Source: Pavlovales sp. CCMP2436
Taxonomy: Eukaryota; Haptophyta; Pavlovophyceae; Pavlovales
Reading direction: 5' to 3'
Length of the DNA stretch: 10,907 nucleotides
NCBI GenBank assembly: GCA_026770615.1
Contig: MU631661.1
Coordinates: 123,657 to 134,563, forward strand
Below the pieces are notes generated by a model that was not told where the DNA came from, did not search any database, and saw only the letters and a list, made by a program, of their open reading frames with translations. How positions within the stretch are numbered: position 1 is the stretch's first letter; each line of letters starts with the position of its first letter. Positions 1-7,081 of this stretch are shown one piece after another. Position numbers and translations under genes: made by a program.

Positions 1-683
1 CATGCACGCCGCACTGCAAAGGGGGGAGAGGGAAGATATGGCTAAACAACGCATATATTGTGTGTGTGGGGGGGGGGAAGAGGAGTGCCAGGGCAGCATG
101 CTCGAAGCAGACGACAGGTGGCAGGTGGCAGAGGGCAGAGGGTAGATGGCAGGTGGTAGGTGGCAGATGACACCCTCCTCCACGCGCAGCCGCAAAACGG
201 AATCACACTCACAATCACACACACTACAATCAACTACAACACCACCACAACACACACACAACAACACACACCACCACCACCACCACCACCACACACACCA
301 CCACCGCACACAACCACGCACACACCACCACCACCACCACACCACACGCACACCACCACCGCACACACCTCACACACACGCGTGTAGTATGATGTGTCTG
401 ATGATCTTTGCATCACTACTGCTGCGAATCATATTCGCAAACACAACTCCACCGATCGCACACCACAGCGCAAGAACAACTCTATAAATAAATATACAAA
501 TAAATAATATATATATATATGTATATATATATAGAGAGAGGCCAGCTTGAATCCCTATCAGTAATATACGTACATGCATACATACATACATATATACATA
601 CATACATAAACACACACACACACACACACAGACACATACAGATACCAGACACGCACATACAGACACCAGACACGCATACAGAG

Positions 684-714
<31 letters not shown>

Positions 715-3700
715 CAGAGACAGAGACAGAGACATATACACACATACAATACAATACACATCCACATCCACATACATATACATCTACATCTACATCTACA
801 CACATACACACACACACATATATATATATACATACATGCAGATATCTATCTATATATAAATATACACACACACACAAAAAAGCAGCGCACCTGCCGCCTG
901 TCGAGAGGTGTGCCCCCTTGGCACGCAGCCGCTCCTGCAGACCAAGCCCTAACATAACTAAAAATAAATCAAAATATATTTATTTATATTATTTGCGAAA
1001 TCTATATGATGATTTATTTATTTGCGCAACGTATAAACATATATATATATATATGCAGCCGCTCCTGCAGACCCAGCCATGTCACAAGAAGAAAGAGGAG
1101 ATTGGGCGTGAGAACGAGACAGCCACAAGAGGAAAGAGGAGATTGGGAGAGGTGAGAAATCTTATGTCAATTCTCAATATGGTAATGATGAATGTCGAGA
1201 AGGTCACAACTAAGTCACAAAACGCAAATCGCAAATCACAAATCGCAAATCAGCTTACCGGCTGCAGCGCGTGTCACCTCCTGGCACAGCACGGAGAGCA
1301 CCGCACCGCGCGCTACCGCCTCGGCACACGCCTCCAACACAGCCTGCGAGGAGGAGGAGAAAATCAATGCAATGAATACAATTTATTATTTGATTTAGGA
1401 GTATGAGCGTGCGAGGAGAATGCGCGGTATTCATATCCGCATACGGGTAGTTCGTGTGGTTTTGTGCGTGGTGGATTATTGCGAAGGATGAACTCCTCGC
1501 AAGAGAAAGGGATGAACTCCTCGTATGGCTCTGTGACAGATGCACATGCACCTCAGCGCCAGCTGCAAACCGTCCAAAAGCGAGAGAGAGAGGAAGGAAA
1601 GGATAGGATAGGGAAAAAGGGGGGTGTGCGCGCATCTTAGAGAGAGAGGAAGGGAGAAAGGAAGGGGGTGTGTGCGCACCTTAGAGAGAGAGGAAGGGAG
1701 AAAGGAAGGGGGGTGTGTGCACCTTAGAGAGAGAGAAAGGGAGAAAGGAAGGGGGGTGTGTGCACCTTAGAGAGAGAGGGAGGGAGAGGGAGAGAGAGAG
1801 GGGGGAAGGAGGGGGATGTGCGCACCTTAGAGAGAGTGGGGGGAAGGAGGGGGGTGTGCGCACCTTTGTGCCGCCTGCGAACTTCTCGAACTCGCAGCAA
1901 CCCATCGGACCGCCCAGCCACACGATGGTCATGGCGCGCCTCAGCGGCTGTCGGAAGCGCGCGACTGTGCGTGGGCCGATGTCGAGGACATGCAACCCCT
2001 TCGGCACACCTGCACGCATCAATCCATTTTTCATTTTTAAGTTTCAATGTTCATTCATTCATTCATTTTATTTATTTAGTTTTGTTTTTTCTTCGTCCAT
2101 TCATTCGTTTAATCATTTTTTCTTTCTTTCACCTTTTTTGATTAGAAGAAGACTCCTCCTGTGTGCATGCAATCAGAAGCAGAATTCGCACTAGTATTAG
2201 TATCATGATGATGATGACAAGAAGACGCACAGGCACCCCTGCACGCGCGTGTGTGTGGTGTGTGTTTGTGGATGCATGTGCGTGTGCGTGTGCGTGCCTC
2301 ACCGCTCATGTCGTCCGAGGTCATCCGCGTGGCGTCGGGCGAGTTCAAGTCCGCGGCGATGTAGTCGCACGGCAGGTGCACGCGCACCCTCCGCTCCTTG
2401 GCGTGCGCGAGCAACCAATCCACCTGCGCGTGTGCGCGTACGCGTGAAAGAGAAAGAGGGAGAAAGAGGGAGAAAGAGGGAGAGGTGTTTGTGAAAGAGA
2501 AAGAGGGAGCAAGAGGTAGAGATGTTTGTGAAAGAGAAAAAGGGAGAAAGAGGGAGAGGTGTTTGTGAAAGAGAAAGAGGGAGAAAGAGGGAGAGGGAGG
2601 GAGAGGGAGGGAGAGAATTAGGGCCAGGGCTGAGAGAGGAGGGTGGGTGCGGGGGAGTAAGGGAGAGGCGTGTGAGGCGTCTGAGAACGGGAGGCAGGAG
2701 GTTGAGGTGCGTGAGGCGTGTGAGAACGGGAGGCAGGTTGAGGAGTTTGAGGCAGGTTGAGAACGGGAGGCAGGTTGAGGAGTGAGTGCGCACCTCGGCC
2801 AGATCTTCCGCCTTTAAAACCGAGGCGCCTAGCTGCACGCCGAACGCGTGGCTCTTGACAGCGAGAGCGAGTGGGCCACCGAGCACCAACTCGTCGCACA
2901 CGTTAAGAAGCGCCTCGATGTGCGGCTGCGGCAGAAGCATTTCATGCATTCATTCATTCGTTCATTCTTGATCAGAATCAGTGTCAACATTCGCATTCGC
3001 CGTGCAGAAAGGGAGAAAGGGGGGAGGGGGGTTTGTCCGTGCCCACCGCCTCCGCCAAAGCGGGGAAGAAAGGCTCCAGAACGCTAAAGTGAGCGCCGAT
3101 AGCAAACACACCAGAATCAAGAGAGAGCCAGCAGACCGCTGGGAGGGCGAAAAAAAAAGAGCAAAGCAAAGCAAAAAAAACAAAAACGCACCCGCTGTGC
3201 CTTGATCAAGTCGCCGCCCACCACCGCGCACAGAGGCCGCCGGGGCGCGAGCACACACGCGGCGAGCGCCTCGATCTCCTGCGCTAGCAGCGGGCCGGCG
3301 CAGCGTACGGGTAGCGGCACCTTGAGCAGCGAGAGCGAGAGGGAGGCGTCCGAGCGGCACTCGTCCTCTGCCACGCCAAACGTCTCGAGGCAGTACACGT
3401 CACCTGCAAAGGGGGAGGGAGGGAGGAGGGAGGTGGGGGGGGGGGGGAGGAGGTGAGGCGGTGGGGTGAGGATGTGCGCAGGGGGTGTGCAGGAAGAACG
3501 AAAAGAGGACAAGTGTGCGATCAAAGATCCGCTCAAAGATACTCTCTCTGGGGCGCGTGCTACGCCCCCGACAGGGGCTGCAAGTGGGGAGGCGTTCAAG
3601 TAAGTATTTTTCAAAAAAAGCTTTTAAATAAAAGCTACCGAGGAGCGCGAGTGAAGCGCCGAGCGCGTCCGCCGCCACCGCTTCGCCGTCCAGCCCCGCA

Positions 3701-5593
3701 ACCTCGCCGGCGCAGAAGCGAAGATCCTCGAAGAGCACCACACCCCCCTGTGGCGATTGTTGATTGTGGTCACAATTGCACGCACAATTCAATTAGTCAA
3801 TGCAGCGATTGTTGTAGTGGCGATTGTTGTATTTGCGATTCTTGTCCTCGCCACAAGAACAATTACTCTTGCATTGTATTTGATTTCTGATTTCTGGCTT
3901 CTGGCTTCTTCTTCGGCTGCAGTTACCGGTGGGCAGGCGACCAGTGCAGCGTCCGCCTCCGGGGCAAGAGGTCCCTCGCACACAAACGCGAACGGCACCT
4001 GCGGCAGAGTGTGAAAGAGTGCGGCAGTGTGTGAGACGGGTGTGAAGTGTGTCGCGGCAAAATCTCCTTCGCAGCCGCGTTGTGTGCGGGGGGAGCGCGC
4101 ACCTCCGCGCCGAGCATGTGCTGCAACACCTCGGCGAGCGGCCGGAGCGAGTGTCTTGCCTCGCGCGCAGGGGAGAGCTCGCCCGCCCCCGCCCCCGCCG
4201 CCCCCTCCTCCGGCCTACCGAGGTGCGCCAGGATGGCGACCGACCTGGCGCCCTTCTGCCGCGCCAGCAGGATGGCGGGCAGTGCGGCCTTGAGGCGCAA
4301 TTCGTCCGCCGCCGCGCCGCAGCCGCTGCCGCCGACGTTGAGCTCGAGGCGCAGCAGCAGCCGCTTGCCCGCCAGCTCGACTTTTGAGAGTTCGAGTTTG
4401 CGCAGAAGAGGCGACAGCCGAGCTGCGAGGGCCGCGCGCGCCGAGGCGCGGTCGACGGGCAAGGCGGCGGTGGAGATGGTGGCGACGGTGGCAATGCCGG
4501 ATTCGGCGGCGGGGTCGGTGGGGTCGGCGGTGGGGTCGGCGGCAGCGGTGGCGGGCTCGGTGGGCTCGGCAGCGGCGGGCGGCGCGGGCGGCGACGGTGG
4601 CGGCACAACCTCAAACCGGAGCGGCGGCGGCGGGAGGGGCATCGCCCTCGCCGAATGCTCGGCAAACGGCGGCGGCGGCTTGTGCCGGGGCGAGGCGAGG
4701 ACGGAGGGCGCGTCGGCGGCGGCGCCATCGTGATTGCTGCCGTTGCTCGCCTCCGTGGACGAGGCACTGTGCGGCGGCGGCGGCGGCAGTGGCGGCAGCG
4801 GCGGCGGGAGCGGCGGCAGGCGTGCTGCGGTGGCGGCTGTGGCGACATCCTTGAGCACCTCGTCGACCTGTCCGCCCGTCAGAGGCGGCGACAGCGCGCC
4901 GAGCTTGCGGTAGGCGCGCGGCTCACCACGAGGCGAGCAGCACACACGCAGCACGAGTAGCACCAGCAGGAGCACCAGAAGGGCTGAAGCTGCAAGCGCA
5001 CGATGAATCTGCGCGTAGCCGCAGCCGCCCAGCATAGCGAGCGCGGCGGACGCCTTCGCGCGGCCGGCCGCGAGCATAGCCCGGGCCCTCGCCCGAGCCT
5101 CGCCCGCGGCGGCTGCGAGCTTGGCATGCGCCTCTGCGGGCGACGGAGGCACGCGCAGCTCGATGACGCCCGGCAGCGCGCACGAACCGAGCTCGATCCC
5201 GCCGCGCGGCGAGAGTGCGATGCAGCGCGTGCGCGAGGCCGCGAGGCCGAGCCGGCCGCCGGGCATCCGCACCCACGCAGCGGCCGAAGTGCTGGCGCAG
5301 TCGACGAGGGCCAGCGCGGCGCCGGCGGGCGCGAGGCAGCGACCGCTCACATCGAAGCGCAGCGTGACCGCGTCGTCGGTGAAGATCGAGGGCGCCGGCT
5401 GCAGCAGCCAGCCGTCAGCAGCCGGGCACGTGGCCAGGCTGAGGCGGCCAGTGAGGCAGACAAGTGGGCCGCCTTGCACCCGGGTCGCGACAAGCTCCGC
5501 CAGGTACGCGCCGGGTCTGGGGAGGGCAAACGTGCGCTCGTTTGTGCACCCTGCACCGCTGAGCGCAAGCAGTGACAGCCCCGTGTACCTCAT
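1..5593 (-). CDS. Lectin-like/transmembrane/PGK-like fusion protein, 10 exons, 3' end outside window
   Basis: Exons on the minus strand: 5593-4103, 3998-3927, 3747-3639, 3403-3192, 2925-2794, 2423-2303, 2009-1864, 1343-1259, 957-891 and 13-1 (continuing past the edge). Every intron is GT-AG, all junction phases match, and the joined frame gives 816 residues without a stop. Seen: hydrophobic N-terminus, Cys-rich region (about 40-140), membrane span (199-219), Pro-rich linker (259-345), then PGK motifs in family order from about residue 393. The start at 5593 has A at -3 and is followed by a short signal-like stretch (MRYTGLSLLALSGAGC); a further 5' exon cannot be excluded. About 15-25 residues of PGK probably remain beyond the window. 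Family knowledge: PGK is normally a soluble enzyme of about 400 residues. Inference: a membrane-tethered pseudo-PGK. An alternative is two genes, with the PGK part starting at an internal Met such as residue 318; the shared open frame argues against this but does not exclude it. Confidence 0.8.
14..890 (-). repeat. Intron 9 of the PGK-like gene, a mosaic of microsatellites
   Basis: Donor gtgcgc after position 891, acceptor tttgcag before position 13. Almost the whole 877 bases is simple sequence: a G run near 68-77, GGTGGCAG-like units (115-168), CCA/CACACC tracts (230-390), AT repeats (508-535), CATA repeats (575-610), CA repeats (610-630), six AGAGCC hexamers (680-715) followed by three AGAGAC (716-733), CATCCA and CATCTA hexamers, then CA and TA tracts to about 875. 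A short non-repetitive island lies at about 390-485. Long frames that encode runs of His, Thr, Glu-Pro or Tyr here come from the repeats and are not genes. Confidence 0.75.
958..1258 (-). other. Intron 8 of the PGK-like gene, with a duplicated exon fragment
   Basis: Donor gtaagc after 1259, acceptor tttttag before 957 (alternative before 948). It contains a 19-base exact copy (1055-1073) of exon 9 coding sequence (925-943), two copies of a GAAAGAGGAGATTGGG block (about 1091-1106 and 1132-1148), and AAATCGCAAATCACAAATCG-type short tandem units directly next to the donor (1225-1250). Confidence 0.7.
1344..1863 (-). repeat. Intron 7 of the PGK-like gene, minisatellite built from its own 5' splice site
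   Basis: Donor gtgcgcac after 1864, acceptor cctcgcag before 1343. From about 1622 to 1863 a purine-rich unit (on the plus strand) repeats. In the transcript sense each unit is a pyrimidine tract, then CTAAG, then GTGCGCAC or GTGCAC. The GT of the copies lies at plus-strand positions 1678-1679, 1721-1722, 1764-1765 and 1824-1825; the real donor is 1862-1863. A fifth, decayed copy at 1634 has lost the GT. Spacings are 44, 43, 43, 60 and 38. A separate direct repeat GGATGAACTCCTCG occurs at 1486-1499 and 1510-1523. Confidence 0.8.
2010..2302 (-). other. Intron 6 of the PGK-like gene
   Basis: Donor gtgagg after 2303, acceptor gcgtgcag before 2009. Contents: an ATTC tetranucleotide run (2050-2070) in an AT-rich block (2025-2145), an ATG triplet run (2204-2217), and TG/CG-rich simple sequence next to the donor (2245-2300). 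No gene content. Confidence 0.75.
2424..2793 (-). repeat. Intron 5 of the PGK-like gene, two tandem-repeat blocks
   Basis: Donor gtgcgcac after 2794, acceptor cgcgcag before 2423. Block A (about 2440-2610) is a purine-rich minisatellite with a 37-base period; units starting with GTGTTTGTGAAAG or close variants lie at 2485, 2522 and 2559, with a partial unit beside the acceptor at 2444. In RNA sense it is a long pyrimidine tract. Block B (about 2670-2785) repeats GAACGGGAGGCAGG with variable TTGAGG spacers and starts just inside the donor. The units adjoin with no unique spacers. Confidence 0.8.
2926..3191 (-). other. Intron 4 of the PGK-like gene
   Basis: Donor gtgcgt after 3192, acceptor ctgccgcag before 2925. 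Exon 4 ends in KAQR and exon 5 starts PHIEALL, which matches PGK without a gap, so the open frames inside (for example around 2984-3169) are not needed for the protein. Contains an A-rich tract (3150-3186, U-rich in the transcript) and an ATTC run (2944-2970). Confidence 0.7.
3404..3638 (-). other. Intron 3 of the PGK-like gene, with hairpin at the donor and G-rich tract
   Basis: Donor gtagct after 3639, acceptor tttgcag before 3403. An inverted repeat AGCTTTTA-aa-TAAAAGCT (3619-3636) touches the donor GT (3637-3638). A second hairpin has GGGGCG (3550-3555) pairing with CGCCCC (3563-3568). The plus strand at 3411-3450 is almost all G with five or more G runs, and forms the C-rich pyrimidine tract of the acceptor in RNA. 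Confidence 0.75.
3748..3926 (-). other. Intron 2 of the PGK-like gene, acceptor sequence repeated
   Basis: Donor gtaact after 3927, acceptor gccacag before 3747. The sequence at the acceptor (plus strand GTGGCGATTGTTG, 3750-3762) recurs exactly at 3817-3829, with a variant at 3802-3814 (GCAGCGATTGTTG). TTCTGGCTTCTGGCTTCTTC-type short repeats lie near the donor (3888-3913). Confidence 0.75.
3999..4102 (-). other. Intron 1 of the PGK-like gene, 104 bases
   Basis: Donor gtgcgc after 4103, acceptor ctgccgcag before 3998; both flanks are phase 0, and removing it joins MLGAE to VPFAFVCEGP, as expected for PGK. Near the acceptor the plus strand shows TGCGGCAG followed by GTGTGAAAGAG, then TGCGGCAG again (4000-4027), an imperfect duplication of the 3' splice site region. 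Confidence 0.75.
4559..4819 (-). other. Proline/alanine-rich low-complexity linker
   Basis: Residues about 259-345 are dominated by proline runs and Ala, Ser and Glu, continuing into an Ala-Asp-Pro-Thr-rich stretch (346-365). No fold is recognisable. It separates the membrane span from the PGK-like domain by roughly 170 residues and is probably disordered. The DNA is extremely GC-rich, so several other frames are also open here; the chosen frame is the one that carries recognisable domains on both sides. Confidence 0.6.
4937..4999 (-). other. Single transmembrane segment
   Basis: Residues 199-219 of the fusion protein form an uninterrupted Leu/Val/Ala run (ALAASALLVLLLVLLVLRVC), followed at once by Arg-rich sequence (SPRGEPRAYRK). 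By the positive-inside rule the N-terminal lectin-like part would be luminal or extracellular and the PGK-like part cytosolic, a type I arrangement. An Ala/Arg-rich, possibly helical stretch (residues 152-190) precedes the span. Confidence 0.75.
5174..5476 (-). other. Cysteine-rich beta-trefoil (R-type lectin)-like region
   Basis: Residues about 40-140 of the fusion protein. A pattern of Cys-Leu, then L-x-L-x-x-C, then a Trp recurs: LVCLTGRLSLATC with GW following, GRCLAPAGAALALVDC with AW following, and RCIALSPRGGIELGSC. This spacing is typical of R-type (ricin-B-like) beta-trefoil lectin repeats, which bind sugars, often galactose-type. The position after a signal-like N-terminus and before a membrane span suggests it faces the lumen or the outside. 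The classical QxW is not intact in any repeat, so sugar binding is unproven. There is no catalytic toxin domain; this is only a carbohydrate-binding-type fold. Confidence 0.6.
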
Positions 5594-5841
5594 CGTTTGA
5601 ACGAAGCTTGAGGCGTAGAGCTCGTAGCGCGGAGCGAAGTGGAAGACGAAGCTGCGAATCAGCGGATTTCGAAATTTAATTACTGCGCGATGTACCTGCG
5701 GCGTGGAGCAGCGGAGCAGGGAGCGCTAGACCAGATTGAAGTGCAAGAGCAGAGCGGAGCGGCGTGGATCGATGTGCACCGTGTGGAGCGACGCGGATTC
5801 ACATTTTCAACCGAGGTAGTAACTAGTGGTTGCCGTTGTTC

Positions 5842-5890
5842 AAAATAAGTAGTACAAATAATAAATTGAAAATTTTAATTTTTTTTAAAC
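5842..5890 (-). promoter_or_regulatory. AT-rich block, possible promoter region of the PGK-like gene
   Basis: A markedly AT-rich stretch about 250-300 bases upstream of the start codon in otherwise GC-rich DNA, with AAATAATAAATTG and AAAATTTTAATT words. There is no canonical TATA box at a defined distance, and the transcription start is unknown. The GGAGC-type repeats lie on both sides. This is only a positional guess. Confidence 0.2.
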
Positions 5891-6125
5891 CGCATAGCAT
5901 GTCGAAATGGCCTGCTTGCCAGCGGCCTGAGCTGGGCCTGTTTGTCCGTAGCTTGAATTCGGCCTGACGGGAATGCCCGCCCGCGCACGATGGCTCGTTT
6001 GAGGAATTGCGCGCCGGCGCAAAAGTGCCAGGCCCTGTTTCCCGCTCCCCTCCTTGCTCTCCGCGGTGTGAGTACGTCCGCGGTTCACCCTTCCTGTAAC
6101 TTGTAAAACCATTTTTAATTACAAT

Positions 6126-6150
6126 GGCAGCGGAGCGGAGCGGAGCGGAG
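6126..6150. repeat. Short GGAGC pentamer tandem repeat
   Basis: Four consecutive GGAGC/CGGAG units in the intergenic region, related to single GCGGAGC motifs nearer the PGK-like start (5628, 5704, 5752). They may be chance slippage products or protein-binding words. Confidence 0.5.
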
Positions 6151-6838
6151 GGTAAGACCGGAGCAGCGTATGGCTGCCGTGGCACGGCATGGAGCGACGG
6201 GGCGCAAGTTGGTGTTGAGAGGCGAGCGGGGTTGACCGCAAGCACGAGCTATAAGCGGATCAGAGTCCGAGACGCGTGAGCGTCGAAGGCAGCTAGAGAG
6301 AGAGAGAGCTGTGAAGAGTCAAGATGCAGAGAGCTGCAGTGTGTGCAGTGAGGCGGTGCTGAAGCTGTGTCACAAGATCTCTTAGTAAGTAAGAGACCCT
6401 GATGAAATGCGATGAACAGGCACCGAAGCAGCCGTAGAAGACTCGAGAAGAGGCCGGGATATATCCCGGGCGGTACGATTTAAGGATGTTAGACAGAGCC
6501 TCAAGTGAGTGAACACATGGGCTCCCGATACCCTCGCCCAATCTGGACGAAACCACGTTCACGTTGTAGGATCGAGTACAACTTGGGCTTTCGATAGTTG
6601 GCAAGAGCTCGTGATTTTTTATTTCAGTAATCCTCAGTAGTAACTAATTAGGTTCGAATTCTAATAATTACAATCGGCCCTGTAGATATTCATGTCCATG
6701 ACCGCTGGGGTGGACGCGTGTTAACTATAGGCAGAATTGCCAACTATTACTGATGTCGCAGCAACGGCCACGAACCTGCCGCGTAAGATCAAGGCCCCGC
6801 AGCCAGATGTCGACCAGGAAAGCGCTGCACATTCTATT

Positions 6839-6859
6839 ATTATAATATAATATTATAAT
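6839..6859. other. AT-rich perfect inverted repeat
   Basis: Ten-base arms around a single central A (6849), made only of A and T. It lies about 225-245 bases beyond the hydrolase stop codon and could be cruciform-forming or part of the 3' end region, but no function can be read from it. Confidence 0.5.
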
Positions 6860-7081
6860 TTATTCTGCCCTCCGCGCGGGCGGGGCTGCGAGGCCATCGC
6901 CGATCGCTGATTCGCTTCATGGTGAAAAGCTCTTGCGGCGCGAGCAACAGCACACGGGGAAATTCATTTGACGCGGGGACGCTTTGGCAAGTAGGTCGGC
7001 GCCGGAGCCGCGTGCGCCCCCTGCGGCAAAAGCTCATTATGTCTGATAATTTCCCTCTCTCGCTCGCTCTCTCCCCCTTGC

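Larger units (their letters stand above)
1..2925 (-). other. PGK-like C-terminal (nucleotide) lobe, exons 5-10, incomplete
   Basis: Exon 5: IEALLNVCDELVLGG (family IENLLxKVDxLIIGGGMA). Exon 6: AHAKERRVRVHLPCDYIAAD (family KEKGVKLLLPVDVVVAD). Exon 7: VLDIGPRT and TIVWLGGPMGCCEFEKFAGG (family GLDIGPKT and TIVWNGPMGVFEFEKFAxG). Exon 8: ARGAVLSVLCQEVTRAAA (family KGAxTIVGGGDTAAA). Exon 9: AHLSTGG (family SHVSTGG), then exon 10 begins SAACM. Retained: DIGP, PMG, the Glu after CC (E752) and STGG. Changed: GGGMA to GGPLA, the Asn of WNGP replaced with one residue inserted, and the phosphate-binding GGGDT loop replaced by CQEVT. The exon 9 acceptor has two in-frame options nine bases apart (exon start 957 or 948); 957 gives AAAV, as in typical PGKs. 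Confidence 0.85.
3192..4417 (-). other. PGK-like N-terminal lobe (exon 1 end to exon 4)
   Basis: Motifs in PGK order: KRLLLRLELNV (410-420; family KRVxxRxDFNVP), ELRLKAALPAI (431-441), AHLGRP (456-461; family SHLGRP), CEGPLAPEADAAL in exon 2 (family DCxGPEVExAV), LFEDLRF in exon 3 (526-532; family LLENLRFH), DVYCLETFGVAEDECR in exon 4 (family DVYVNDAFGTAHRAH), CAVVGGDLIKAQR (616-628; family AILGGAKVSDKI). Retained: R433 of the RIKAA-type motif and H457/R460 of HLGRP. Lost: the Asp of DFN (E417), the HRAH basic motif and the lysines of GGAKVSDK (only a shifted Lys remains). In PGK this lobe binds 3-phosphoglycerate through a basic patch, so substrate binding would be weakened or gone. Confidence 0.85.
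5594..7081. other. Intergenic region between the PGK-like gene (5' end) and the hydrolase gene (3' end)
   Basis: No gene supported. It should hold the promoter of the PGK-like gene near its left end and the hydrolase 3' UTR at its right end. Contents: scattered GCGGAGC/GGAGC motifs (5628-5636, 5704-5718, 5752-5766, and a tandem run at 6126-6150), an AT-rich block (5842-5890), an AG run (6293-6307), a cluster of short palindromes (6378-6582), an imperfect AT-rich hairpin (6640-6671) and an AT palindrome (6839-6859). No AATAAA was seen just downstream of the hydrolase stop. Confidence 0.6.

Noticed and set aside
146..1406. Long frames on both strands encoding His/Thr-rich, Glu-Pro-rich or Tyr/Val-rich proteins
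   Set aside because: They translate microsatellites of introns 8 and 9 and include splice sites and an exon fragment of the PGK-like gene in another frame; no domain is visible.
2440..2785. CRISPR-like array of regularly spaced repeats
   Set aside because: Units are directly adjacent minisatellite copies without unique spacers, and the genome is eukaryotic.
2299..2949. Continuous minus-strand frame of 216 codons across exons 5 and 6
   Set aside because: It reads through intron 5, giving Ser/Leu/Pro repeats, and leaves the PGK frame of exon 6; splicing 2794 to 2423 restores the PGK order.
2984..3169. Possible extra PGK exon with hydrophobic sequence
   Set aside because: Exons 4 and 5 join in phase 0 with no gap relative to PGK, so no exon is missing here.
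3793..4848. Arg/Pro-rich minus-strand frame of 351 codons
   Set aside because: It overlaps exon 1 in another frame; extreme GC content keeps several frames open. Only the frame ending at 4103 carries lectin, membrane and PGK motifs.
6640..6671. tRNA T-arm-like sequence (GGTTCGAATTC in a stem)
   Set aside because: No D arm, anticodon arm or matching acceptor strand at the right distance; it is an imperfect AT-rich hairpin.
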